The notes under the pieces are model-generated. The model searched no databases, was not told the origin of the DNA, and worked only from the letters and a program-made list of their open reading frames with translations. A program made the translations under genes and the position numbers. Below are positions 12,730 to 24,700 of a DNA stretch of 64,000 nucleotides, in pieces (the stretch's first letter is position 1; each line of letters opens with the position of its first letter). The stretch comes from Selaginella tamariscina (Eukaryota; Streptophyta; Lycopodiopsida; Selaginellales; Selaginellaceae), in NCBI GenBank assembly GCA_003024785.1, contig PUQB01000335.1, forward strand, positions 173,480 through 237,479, given 5' to 3'.

Positions 12730-13229
12730 AGCAATTACAAAATTATAAAATATCGTATATTTAATATTCATAATTATAATAAACTCTTTAATAAGAGTAC
12801 CAAATTGTTTGTTTAACTATATAAATTTATAAAAAGATATGGACGATTGACTTTATTATATGGATTTATAAATTATATATATATTATTACTAGTACAAAT
12901 TTTTAATTAATGTTATATTTAAATATTAATATTTTAATAACAACATCAATATTTATATAATGTACCTCTTATGCTCTTCCTTAATTTTTATATTAGACCC
13001 ATACAATCTTATATAATATATTAATAACTTAATACCTTCTACTTTTATAATGTTATTAATTTTGGTCCACAAATGCTATAATTTTTAAAGGGTTGATTAC
13101 AAAATAGAATATTCTAAAGAATATTCTATCTTCAAACAAAGAATATTGCTTTAATATATAAAATGCTAATTAAATAATTAAAATTGTTAATTATTAAGAA
13201 ATAAGACTATAAACATCATTTTTGCACAA
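12730..13229 (+). other. A-side tail of a unit with a decayed terminal repeat
   Basis: AT-rich 3' sequence matches 46690-47188 and, reversed, 54616-55110. The end near 13200-13229 (GACTATAAACATCATTTTTG) resembles a mutated form of the terminal repeat. No gene is visible. Directly after it begins sequence of a reversed older unit. Confidence 0.5.
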
Positions 13230-13532
13230 CCACGCCTTGTGAGAGAGATCTTGCACTGCCGCTCTCACATTTCCACCCTAAGAATATACCTAAGCCCTAA
13301 AAGGAAAAAATATATATCAACCTAAACAAATATTCTTTTAAGAATATACATAAACCCTAAAAGTTAACCCTAAAGAAATATTCCTTCTAAATATACTTAA
13401 ACCTTAAAAAGAATAAAATATATTTAACCCTAAATGAATATTCTTTCATTATATTATCATAATTTTAAATTTGTGTGCGTATGTGTGTGTGGGTGTATCA
13501 CATACACCCCAAAAGATATAAATCGTAGGGAA
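13230..13532 (-). mobile_element. Left piece of an older, reversed unit split by unit 2
   Basis: The reverse complement of 5530-5880 matches this stretch, including the CCCTAAAAGG motifs and the block GGTGTATCACATACACCCCA. The same older unit resumes at 26556. Unit 2 therefore lies inside it. Confidence 0.7.
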
Positions 13533-13559
13533 TGCAAGTTGTAACTAAAATGGGCATGG
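13533..13559 (+). repeat. Left terminal inverted repeat of unit 2
   Basis: TGCAAGTTGTAACTAAAATG followed by GGCATGG. It matches the start of unit 4 (54616) and, inverted, the ends at 26529-26555 and 47163-47188. Confidence 0.8.
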
Positions 13560-13661
13560 CATAGTCCCATTTCCTAATAATTAGCAATTTAGCAATTTAA
13601 TTAGCATTTTATAATATTAAAGGAATATTCTTTAGAATAATATTTTGAAAATAGAATATCT

Positions 13662-16600
13662 TTAGAATAAATACATTCCCCTTGCAGTTTTGTTAATCGT
13701 GACTTTATCAACGCTTCTTGACATCCACCCATATCGAATGGATTTAACATTTATAAAACATGCTGGGTCTTTTTGATTGGGAGACCATGTTTTCTCTAGG
13801 CATCCATTATATCTTTCGCTCTCCTTCTCGTGTCGCCTTTTTTGTGGTTTGAACCATGCAACCTTAACAATACTATTTTTTGTGATTACTTCAGGTGTGT
13901 CGATAATTTGACCCATCCAAATAGGCTGATTATATGACGCATCTGGAGTAATGAGAACCATCATTAGTTTTTGAAGATCCTGCAGCAATCAAAGTATGCT
14001 TTAGGTTTTTGGTTCCTTTGTCCAACAAAGTGTGGGGTTTGCACTTCCACATCACTACTGGCTTCTATGTCGTCTGTGCTCAGTGATGTCATTTCAATCT
14101 CCTCTCGCCACCTTGTTTTAGGCCAAAAAGGGTGTTGCAATTCTGTACTTGTGACAGTAGGCCCTTCCAACTCTCGAACAACAGTCTCCCAATAGTCGAC
14201 CACATGCTTATATAGTTCTGAGTAACCAGTTGCCTTATCAGAATTCTTTGGCATCGATTTTTGAACCCATGCCACATATTTTTTGATGCCATCAATAATA
14301 ACCTCTTGTTCCTTGAGCTGGGCACTCAATGGAATAGGGTCTGGTTGTCCTTCTGGGAGAAGTGGCTTTCCATTCTCCACTTTTGAAGAGCATTAACCCT
14401 CTTTCGGTAACCACTCGCTCTGATGGCCGTAACTTGTACTGCATAATAGGTATACCATCTCGTATGGAGAAAAAGAATTGTAGCGGCACAAGGTGACCAA
14501 CTAAAGAATCACTCCCTCTTTTATATACTCCTTGAGAAATTTTTTGAAGTCTGGCACCTCAGTCACAAGCAAAGCACAACTTTTTTTGGAGATGCAATTT
14601 TCAAAAAGATTCATCATATGCGGTAAGGTAAGTGCACTTGTCCTTTTTGTAGAGTTGGAGACCTTGCTGAAGAACGCATCAATATCTTCATGAGTGTGAC
14701 CAACCATAAGAAAAATTGTTCAAACACACCTTTGGCAACAAGCATTGACAAGTATGCTAGCACATATCTAGAAAATAAAAGTAAGTATGAGCTTGAGAAA
14801 CCCTTAAGTAAAATGATTTACCTATTTTTGTTCTCGCCTGCACAATTATCCATCTGTAAAAGCAAATGACGAGGAAGCTTATTTGATGTTGAGGACACAT
14901 GTACACTATTTGAGCTAGATCCCTCCACTGAACCTGAACTCTCAACAGGGCCATCTGTTTTTTGTGCAGGCTGCTGACAATGCCTCTCATATTCCCAAGT
15001 AGCCTCAAGTGCAGACGTGTTCATGAGAGCATTATGTAAAGGTTGAAGGTGTTGTTTCTTCACTTTGAGATCACTGATAGGACTGTCTGTGAGTGGGCTT
15101 CAAGGTTTCTGAAACACATGGCCAACGACCCAATAGTGAAATTGGAGTCGCTAGACCAATGTGGAAGTGAAAAGTGTCCATATGACTCACAACCGTGTCC
15201 ATGTGTTAGCACACCTGTCAATGAAATCGGAAGTTTCATGACATTTCCAAGGCACTTTGGTGTTGCAACGAGCTTTGGAATGCTGGTCTTTGAATGATCC
15301 ATCTTGTCATGGATCAAGCACAGGTACTCTGATGGGTGACACAGAAAGCATGCGGTGTGCATAGTACTGAGACCGGCAAGTTTGTTGTGCAATCATGTGG
15401 GCCTCCATCTTCTTTGAATGGCAGTGATCTCCACCAAGGTTTTTGCACAAGCCTCTGCAGCCTTCAATGATGTACAAGTGTCACACTTGGAAAAGCTAGA
15501 GTGTTTTGCAATCTCCACATCCTTAAAATGAGTATTCCATATGTTGTTGAAGGTACCAGTGCAGATTGCTTGCAGCCCCATCAAACTGAGGCACTTGTTC
15601 ACATGTTCACACAGCTTCAATTGAGTGTAGATTGAAGGCAAAACCTTGAGATTTTCCCTGACCCCATTTGTGGTTATTTGTGAGGCATCCTGCTTCTTCC
15701 ACAAAAGCCTTGAGTATCTCTATGGCTGCCATAATGTGAGAGCGGGTTTTGACCAAGCGAGTGTTCCCATGTACTGAGGTTCGCGCTCCATCTAGCCACT
15801 CATCCCTCCGACGGTAGAACGTGGTCTTTGGGATCCCGTATATACTGTACCAAGCTTTGAAGCAGATGGCCACCTTATTAAATACCATGGATGTACTCTG
15901 ATAACCTGTGTCCGAGGCCATTCCATCAATACACCCAGTTAGTGCAGCATATACAAACTCATGCCTTTGCTTTTGGGTGAGCGTACGAAAGACATGTCTA
16001 CATTGGGTAATTTCATTCCGGTCTGCCATCTGACAACACTTCTTCTTGCAGCAGTCAATCGTGGAAATGCTCGTAACACTTTCGGAAGATGTAGGATCCA
16101 TCTTTACCCTCTTGCTGAAACTTGCAGGGGAAGATCTGCAACCCATGAATCGCCTTTTTCTTACAATAGGACCAATGCAAGGAACCTCTTCAAATATGAG
16201 TTGTTCTTCCGGGTTGTTATTATTGAAATCCAACCCAGAATATGTTGAACCATCTTCCGTCTTAATTCAGATGTTCGCCACCTCACGAGGGATCCAGGAT
16301 GCAAAGTGCCATTAGGTGAAACCTCTGTCACAACTACACCCACGAAGTCGGACCCTAGTTTCTCTTCTGACACTGCTTCCATTGGATTTATAGCTGTGAT
16401 GATGCCTCTCCCAACCTCAATCTCATGAAGAAAGAGAATCACCTCATCCATCACAGCAGGCAAGCCATCATCTGGAAAACTCGTGCTACTGTTTGTTTGT
16501 GACTCTATATTCTGTGTCAGCCTTGACTTCATCCAAATTCCACAATACAGGAGAACCCTCCTCAAATTCCATTCCCGAACCTCAACATGCTTGAAAATGG

Positions 16601-16732
16601 TGTTCACCCATACACACAAGATCCTTGGGCAATATTGTGACATGATGCATTATCATCTCGAACTTCCACAGTTCCAGTGCCAACTATCTCGTTGTTCCGA
16701 AGAAGACATACTTTATCTCCAGTATTATACAT
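13662..16732 (-). pseudogene. Gene A of unit 2: DUF7869-type protein, near full length but frameshifted
   Basis: On the minus strand the parts appear in order. First is an N-terminal leader (MYNTGDKVCLL). Next is a segment with VILFLHEIEVGRGI, then a basic stretch with VRKRRF, then a Cys cluster (CCKKKCC, about 16050). A helical region (TQKQRHEFVYAALTGC) follows, then CDTC (about 15480), CLIHDKMDHSKTSIP (about 15310) and LLLQMDNCAGENKNR (about 14840). After a 54-bp intron (14768-14821) come GHTHEDIDAFFSKVS (about 14690) and a C-terminal segment with QPIWMGQIIDTPEV. The Cys pairs, the HDKMD..KT.IP segment and the MDN..GENKN...GHTHED core are what I know from DUF7869 proteins. The spaced acidic residues could fit an RNase H-like core, which is inference. 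Frameshifts near 16560, 15690 and 14390 break it. The first ATG follows a CAG that could be an intron acceptor, so an upstream exon is possible. Confidence 0.8.
14768..14821 (-). other. Short intron in gene A of unit 2
   Basis: A 54-bp intron, GTAAATCATT...TTTTCTAG on the minus strand, splits the codon after GENKN. It is conserved at the same place in unit 4 (56237-56290) and unit 3 (near 45650-45706). Confidence 0.8.
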
Positions 16733-16876
16733 ATTGTCCTGCACATAAATAATTGTTATTTATGATATCTGTTTATGCAATATTTCTAAGAAATCATAAC
16801 TGCGGTTGCTTAATAATATGCATGTGCAATAATACATAATTATAAAAATATCTCATGCTTTATTAATACAACTGAT

Positions 16877-17470
16877 GGGCGGGATTAATCCCGCCCACGA
16901 CTCCATCCGACGAGGAACGATGGCGGGATTAATCCCGCCGATCTCCTCGGAGGACGCGGCGGGATTAATCCCGCCCGGACTCCTCTCGAGGAGAGCGGCG
17001 GGATTAATCCCGCCGTCTTCCTCCCGGAGGGAATCGGCGGGATTAATCCCGCCGCTCCCTCCGACGAGGAAGAGGGGCGGGATTAATCCCGCCCACAACC
17101 TGACGAGGAAAGGCGGCGGGATTAATCCCGCCCAAACTCTGACGACGGGGAATAAGCGGCGGGATTAATCCCGCCCACAATCTCTCCGAAATTATGATTT
17201 TAAAGAAATTCGGGATGAATCCTGCCACAAATATTTAAAACAGGAAGTGTGGCGAGATTAATCCCATAGATAACTCTTTTTAATAAATTCAAATATCTCT
17301 ATCAGTTGAGAGAGTTACGGCGGGATTAATCCCGCCGCTCTTCTTAAAAGGCGGAGAAGCATTGCCCGGACTAATTCTATCAAGCTATCAAAGAGATGGT
17401 GGCGGGATTAATCCCCACCTCTTCGAAAGAAAAAAAATGGCCGGATTAATCCCGCCGCCCATGCTAACCG
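16877..17470. repeat. A-side palindrome array of unit 2
   Basis: Perfect copies of GGCGGGATTAATCCCGCC start at about 16878, 16922, 16958, 16997, 17036, 17076, 17115 and 17158, a regular period of 36-44 bp. More mutated copies continue to about 17450. The spacers are of the CTCC-TCCGACGAGGAAG type and are themselves partly self-complementary. The array lies about 145 bp upstream of the gene A start. It is GC- and CpG-rich within AT-rich DNA. Confidence 0.95.
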
Positions 17471-17539
17471 AGAATATTAAATTAGAAGTATATTTAAACG
17501 GGATAAATCCTAAAAGAAATATTGTAATCCTAATACATT

Positions 17540-18410
17540 CCTAAATCCCTAAATTCTAAAATTTAAGAGAGAATGTAAGAGAGTGAATCTTTATAAATAT
17601 ATTTAAATTTGTTTATAATACTTACTTGTAAACAGCATTGAAGGCGCCGTGCTTTCCTATAAACAATAGCGCACCCAATTTAATGTCGCTCCTGAGCTGA
17701 TCACTAAGAAGAAAAAAGAAAATCTGAAGAGTGAAAAATAAAGAAATGAAGAAACCCTTGCCGAAGAAAGAACCAGATCTGAATTTGAGTGGGAAATTAA
17801 ATGCATTTTTAAATTTATATGTCAGACCGACAATACTTATGTCAGAAATTCAAAAATTTTGAAATAATAAAAAGAAAATTTAAGATGAGTTGAAACAAAT
17901 AACCGACAGTTTGACATATATATTCTTTAATTCCAATGAGTGTTTTAAAATTGCATTTAATGTCATTCAAGTGCTTCAAGCTGTTTAATATTACGAAATT
18001 TTTGTAATTATTCTACATTCTTAATATTCAAGTATATATTATTAAGTTTATATTATATATATATATACACTAATACAATAAATAAATTAATATTATTATG
18101 TATCATTTAAAATATATTCATAGTCTGTTTATTATTATTATTTTCTTAATTACTTGAGTAATTAATTTAAATTTCTACTATTAATGGGATATTCTTTATT
18201 ATTTTCTTAATATTCAAAGAATATTCCAATATTAAACCAGTCTTATTCTTAATTATCTCAGTAATTATTCTACATTTGTATATATTAATGGGATTTTCTC
18301 AATTAATTTGTTATTATTTCAAGAATATTCTAGTGTTAAACCTTATTATCAATATTAAATTAATATATATTATTAAAACTATATATGGCTATATATTAGA
18401 TAAATATAAA
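17540..18410. other. AT-rich leader block of unit 2
   Basis: Contains the conserved GAAGGCGCCGTGCTTTC block and about one copy of the 300-bp AT repeat that is amplified in unit 1. No gene is seen. Confidence 0.6.
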
Positions 18411-19385
18411 CACAATCATAAATTTATATATACACGTGCACACGCATTAGAAGCACTTACAGAGACACATATGCACACACATGCACATTACCCTAAGCCA
18501 AACTTGAGAAATTATATGTTGCTTTTTTATTGAAAAACATCATGTTCAACGCATGCATGATTTATATATACTCAGTGTGTGTGTATGTAACACATTGAAT
18601 TTACACATGTAATATATATGTATGTCTGTGTGTATACACATGTGTATGTATATATGTGTACTAATATATGCAATGTGTACGATTTTCATTTGTTAACACT
18701 CTATCTCTTCTCTCATACATACACAGTGTCACCATGCATAATCCCTTCTCTCATACATACACACCATGCATGATCATGATCCATAATATGTAGCCTGTCT
18801 CCTCTTATACATACACACAATGCATGATCCATAATATGTACTGATGTATGTAATATGTATAATGTATATCTGTGTATAACACTCACTCCTCTCATACATA
18901 AACACCATGCATGATCCATCCTAACCCTAAACCCTAAACCCTATGTAACACATTGAATTTACACATTTAATATGTATGTATGTCTGTGTGTATACACGTG
19001 TGTTGTATATGTGTGTACTAATATATGCAATGTGTATGAATTTAATTTGTTAACACTCTTTCTCTTCTCTCATACATACACACCATGCATGATCCATGTA
19101 AATATGTACTGTCTCTCTTCTCTCAAACATACACACCATGCATGATCCATAATATGTATTGTCACTCTTCTTTCATACATACACACCATACATGATCCTA
19201 TACTCTGTCTCTCTAATATTAATATGTACTAATATGTATGTATGTTTATGTGTATAATACTATGTGTGTATATATGTATCGCTACAAGTGAAACTTTAAC
19301 ACTCTCATGGACACACACGTGTTAAACCCCTGCATAATATTTATTCTTGGGGTGTATGTGATACACCCGCACACGCACACGCTGA
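18410..19385. repeat. Minisatellite with CATGCATGATCC motif, unit 2
   Basis: Several copies of a repeat of about 40-60 bp contain TCTCATACATACACACCATG, CATGATCC and ATAATATGTA. It is shared with 34980-36045 (reversed) and 60550-61150. The repeats have no meaningful reading frame. Confidence 0.85.
18929..18953. repeat. Short interstitial telomere-type repeat
   Basis: About three copies of CCCTAAA in a row within the minisatellite, also at 60779-60803. This is the plant-type telomere unit but far too short to be a telomere. Confidence 0.8.
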
Positions 19386-19409
19386 TAATATAATGAAAGA
19401 ATATTTGTT

Positions 19410-19550
19410 TAGGGCAAATCTATAGTTTATTCTTTTTAGGATTTAAGTATATTCTTAGAAGGAATATTCAATTAGGGTTAATATATATTTTATTCCTTTT
19501 AGGATTTAAGTATATTCCTAGGGTTTGTAAGGCGGTGGCGGCGGCGCAGT
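19410..19550 (+). repeat. TTTAGGATTTAAG motifs and GGCGGC tract, unit 2
   Basis: The same block as 5600-5765 and 61195-61345. Short TTTAGG motifs about 60 bp apart lead into GGCGGTGGCGGCGGCG. Confidence 0.65.
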
Positions 19551-19559
19551 GAAATCTCC

Positions 19560-19882
19560 TTCTCTCTCTCACACAGGTGAGATCTCTCTCTCTCACACGC
19601 ACACTCCTCTAAGTTTATTTATTTATTTTTATTCACATATATATTTATATGTGTGTATCTTAATAATATAATTTAGATCTCTATCTCTCGCACACACACC
19701 ATCGTATACATATACACACACACAACAACACACACACACACACAACACACACATATATATATATATACACACACAACAGATATATAATATATATATATAT
19801 ATTCCTTCTCTCTCTCGCTTCTCTATAGATCTCTATCTCTCGCACACACACGCACACTCGTATACATATACACACACAACAC

Positions 19883-19952
<70 letters not shown>

Positions 19953-20410
19953 TGTGTGTTTGTGTTATGTATCTGTATAATTTTATTAATTTATTAATTT
20001 TATCTCTTGCACACGCACGCACACTCCTGTTTATCTGTATGATTTTATTTGTTTCGCTCACACACGCATACTCACGATATACACACACACACACACACAT
20101 ATATATATAACAACATATATATATATATGTGTGTGTGTGTATCTGTATAATTTTATTGATTTGTTAATTGTATCTCTCGCACACACACGCACACTCCTGT
20201 ATATATGTGTGTGTGTGTGTGTGTTTGTTTATCTGTATGATTTTATTTGTTTCACACACACATACACACGATATACATATACACACACATATATATATAC
20301 CTATGTACATATATACATACATATATTATGTGTACCAGTATCTGTATAATTTTATTTATTTATCTATCTCTCGCACACACACGCACTCTCCTACACACAC
20401 ATATACACAC

Positions 20411-20450
<40 letters not shown>
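19560..20450. repeat. Microsatellite block of unit 2
   Basis: TG, CA and TA runs with the repeated landmarks CTATCTCTCGCACACACACG, CTGTATAATTTTATT and CTGTATGATTTTATTTGTTT. The last run abuts the palindrome array at 20455. Confidence 0.85.
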
Positions 20451-20454
<4 letters not shown>

Positions 20455-21400
20455 TGGCGGGATTAATCCCGTCGCTATATGGTGAGACGTGTATAGCGGC
20501 GGGATTAATCCCGCCGTTATATGGTGAGACGTGTGTCGGTGGGATTAATTCTGCCACTATATGGTTAGCCCCTCGGCGGCGGGATTAATTCTGCCGCTCT
20601 TCAGGCAGGCTAACCGAATAGCGGCGGGATTAATCCTGCCGGATGTCAATGCCCTGTGCGGAATCCGACGGGATTTATCCCGGCACCATTGGCCTGTTTG
20701 AAGGGCCTAGGCGGCGGGATTAATCCGCAGATTCTGCATAGGGCATTGGCATCCGGCGGATTAATCCCGCCGCGTACGCATGTCCTGCACGGAATTGGCA
20801 GGATTTATCCCGCCGCCAAAGGCCTGCCTGAAGGGCCTAGGCGGCGAGATTAATCACGCTGCCCTGTGCAGAATCGGGCGGGATTAATCCCACCGCCAAA
20901 GGCCTGCCTAAAGGGCCTAGGAGGCAGGATTAATGCCACCTGATTCCGTGCATGGAATTGGCGTCCGACGGAATTAATCCTGCCGCCTAGGGACCGAGTG
21001 AAGGGCCTGGGCCAGAATTAATCCGCCGAGCCTTCAATGCCTATTGGAAGGATGAATCCCCCACCCTTCCCTTTTTTCTTCATTGGCGAGTCGGACCAAT
21101 CCCAAACGTTTCTATCTAAGACGTAGAAGGTTTACAACATACCAATGGAGAGAACTGGGAAGGGTGGCGAGATTCATTTCACCATTCCTTACATGGTGGG
21201 CGAGATTAATCCCGCCTCTTTTTGGAGTCACTGAAGGGGTGTGCCAAATAAATCCTACCAAGTTCTCTTTAAGACCGAGAAGGGTGGCAAGATTAATTCC
21301 GCACTCCCGTTCAAGACCTCCAGAAAGGTGGCGAGATTAATCCCGCCCACTCTTTTAAGAGGCATTGAAGGGGTGGCGAGATTAATCCCGCCGCACCTTC
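20455..21400. repeat. B-side palindrome array of unit 2
   Basis: At least fifteen perfect to mutated copies of the 18-bp palindrome. The spacers differ from the A side: many are AAAGGCCTGCCTGAAGGGCC-like or carry TGCGGAAT. Mutations become frequent toward 21400 (GGCGAG, GGCAAG, CTGCC). The B1 leader follows. Confidence 0.9.
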
Positions 21401-21508
21401 CATGTATTCATATATGTGTATTAGTATATATAAGTTACATATCTTATTTTATTTACTTTTATCATCTTATCATAATATTTCGAGTAAAAGCTAGGAAACT
21501 ATGTAAAA

Positions 21509-21590
21509 ACTGTCCAGAGCTCACATTTGGGTGGTTCTAAATGAAATGTTATCTTCTTTTGCACTAGCACAAATGTGAGCTTTGGACAGT
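21509..21590 (+). promoter_or_regulatory. Inverted repeat (hairpin) upstream of B1, unit 2
   Basis: The arms ACTGTCCAGAGCTCACATTT (21509-) and AATGTGAGCTTTGGACAGT (to 21590) pair over about 21 bp with one G:T position and a loop of about 40 nt. The B1 start codon is 145 bp downstream. The hairpin is conserved at 32516-32600 and 63256-63339 and decayed at 7350. It could be a transcribed 5' leader structure or a protein site. Confidence 0.75.
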
Positions 21591-21734
21591 TAATTCCGTT
21601 CACTTCTCTCTGTGTATTATTTTTGTATATTCGGGTTTATACAAGTGTGTGTGCGTTTTTATATGATTTGTATTCATAGTGTAATTATTTTGCAGAAGGA
21701 CGATTTAATTAAATAAGGAGATCGAGTCATTAGT

Positions 21735-24700
21735 ATGGAGTCGTCGTTAAATTCTAGGTAAGAATTAAAATAAAATCTGTTATACTCAGATATGTGCTTG
21801 AACTAATCATTTTGTATTCAGATGTGGAATTAAGGTGATATTGAAGACGAGAGCAGGAGAAGAGATGGGCAGAGGGATTCTGGAATCAACTTGGCCATAT
21901 TTCAAATTAAACGGAAGCACATTGGAACAACCATGGTTGCTGTCAAACTAACCTCTGTCACATCGCATGGAAAAGCAAAACAATGGAAAGTGGGTGTGCT
22001 AGTCAAGTATCCGAAAGCATGGTGTGAACCCAGATTGAATGATGATCGACACATATGCCTTGTTCCATCCAATGTCACTTCTCGAATCCAGAGGTCGCCA
22101 GTTACAACATTAATTTCGGGTGGTCTTGTCGACTTGTGGAATAATGATGTTCACGTGTTCACTAATGATGTTGATCGTGGAGTTCTTCTTCAACTCAACG
22201 AAAGCCCATCTATGGAGGGGATCCAACTGGATGTCTACTTCGAAGATCTTCAGACTCATCGAGTAGGTGTATTCTCAGGAGATATTGCTTCACAATACAG
22301 AAAATCCACAAATGGAGCAATCGTCCCTCTTCACATTGAAGAAGAACACAGCGACATCATAAAGGAGATTGAGAGGGTGGCTTGGTCTCAGGTTCTTTAC
22401 AGATCACGTTTAATTTGCTTAGAAAATTTTGGGAGCTGGAAGAGTATGCCGAGAACATTAAAACAGCATCAATCGGGGATCACACATGTTGATTCGGATC
22501 GTAGAAGAAAATCCTCGGTCGTTTTGTCAGCTGCACCTATGGCATCCCATGCTGCAATAAGCCATAAGGAAATGATGTTGGATGATAGGATTTACGAGTG
22601 TAGGGTTAAGTATTGCAGCGTCAGCCCAAACTTCAATTACAGGCCACTCAACCAGGAACGTGTAGCTGAGCTCATGGAGAAGATGAAGGACGACAATTCT
22701 TACACCGTTCCACATAATGCTGTTTTGTGTGCATACTACGAGAGAAACAAAGGCGCTGACAAAGTGTGGATCACAACACCGGAACAAATGAGGAAGGTTC
22801 AGACGGAGAATAGAAAATCAGTTAAGTACTCATTAGTGGCCAGCACACAATAACGGCAGCCCAACGACTTCTCGACGAACACAACAAAGGAACGATGGCA
22901 ACAAAACTTTCCGAGCATACCCGTGAGAAGCTGACGAAAAGATCGGCGTTTTTAGCGAAGCCGAATCTCACAATCGAGCAGTACCATAAGTTATCGGCGG
23001 AATGGGACGCTGCAGACACCAACCACTACAACAGCAAAATATGGGAGAAGTTCAAACACACGCGAGCCGTGTGGGAATCTCTTCAGCGACCACAAAGAGC
23101 TACCGCAGGGAATACACAATCTGCGGACTACCGGGTAAGCAAATTGTTTGGGCGGGATTTATCTCGCCGGTATATTAATCTGTCTTTTTTTCAGAGAGTT
23201 GAAGAAATTGTAGCAGTTGATTTTGCCCAGGTGGGCGGGAAGGAAACATCCTTTTGATGATGTTGATTTCTTGTCCCGAGGATAGGATCTTTGCCAAATG
23301 GTTGGGGATTATGGAATCCTTTGCAAAAGGAACACTGAAGAAGAAGCAGACAAGTGAAGGGAGCCCTCAGAGAAGTCTGCAAAGAAACCCAGTAAGACGC
23401 CGAAGGCTAAGTCTGTTCAATCTATAAAGGATGTAGACAACGATTTCAAGCTCACATGGTTGAAGCCTTTAAATGGAACAACGATGGAGGAGATGGAAGT
23501 CTTGGCTGATTTGGTGATTGATGGCAAATTACAGATTAACAACAGCAGCCCCACCTCTCCTTTTCATCTCAAGGCAATGGAGTTGAAGACGGTCAGGCAC
23601 TTCAAGGAGTGGTTGGGAATACACTGCCACAAACTGGGTTGGACCTCGGCTTCAACATACGAAGAGGTCAGCAAATATTTGCATGTGACAAACGATGATA
23701 TGCTTGTCGAATGGGTGAATCAATCGGAAGATCTGGGCAAGAATCTATTGCACGCCAACGCCAAAAGGAGAACATTGCGATGACGCCTTCTCTTATGGCA
23801 GTCCTTCAGCAGCGGAGAACCGAGTTGAACCTTATAAAGGAGGATGCTACGAATCACGACAAGCCCTACAGATGTTTGTTGTTGGATTCGGAGACTTTAT
23901 GGGGTACCATCACTGCTTGTAGGAAACCGTTTCAATTGTTCGTGATGGATCGGCGGGTGTCAAAAAATCCTTCGACAGACAGGACATAGAGGATTTGGTG
24001 GAGAAACTTAGCCGTGCAAGCATGTACAAAGAAGGTATTTATTATTGAATTCATACTTGCACTCTTGACTGATATCTACGTTTTCAGGTATTTATTTCTT
24101 GATTCTTGCTCATGTCACCGATACCTTTGCCTTCGCCTTTGCCAAGAGGAATAAACATCGTTGGACAGGATTTTATATGAATGATGCTGATCCGAAGTGC
24201 ATTGATTCGGTTGTTCACTTGGTTGTTAGGAATGCGCCAAACAATTTCAAACTTCCAAATGACTGGCCAGGCATCTGTTTGCACTCCAACGGCCCTGAAC
24301 CTCCATCCGATACACCGATAGCTGAGAGTGACGTATTCGGCAATGTACGTTATCCAAACATTACAAGTCAAGCGGCACGGAGCATCGTCAACTTGATCAG
24401 GGGTCCTCACAGTGATGCGTGGGTTTTTGACTACTGCACTAGGGGGTCCGTCTTGAAGGAGTGTTACCTTCGGGATACATGTGTGTTTGCCGTTGAAAAG
24501 GATAAGACCATGGTTGAGGACCTGAACAAGTGGATAGATAGGTTCTCAACTGACTACCCCAACGAATCCATAAGGAGTATTTGAGAAAGTTCCCGATAAG
24601 TGCGATAGCTCTGAAGACGAATCTGGTTCAATGTCGGAGTCTGAGGACGAACTTCAATCAGATATTAGACCGGAAGTTATCTCGAGGAGTACAGAACATT

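Noticed and set aside
16877..17190. CRISPR array (regular repeats with unique-looking spacers)
   Set aside because: The host is eukaryotic, there are no cas genes, the repeats are perfect palindromes that degrade along the array, and the spacers are related to each other.
16853..17228. Proteins made of GGINPA / AGLIPP repeats on both strands (also near 20360-21340, 32700-33220, 43600-43850, 58781-59026, 62276-62900)
   Set aside because: They are translations of the palindrome array. Being a palindrome, it gives similar peptides on both strands.
18929..18953. A true telomere or subtelomere
   Set aside because: Only about three CCCTAAA copies, repeated at the same place in another unit and embedded in element DNA.
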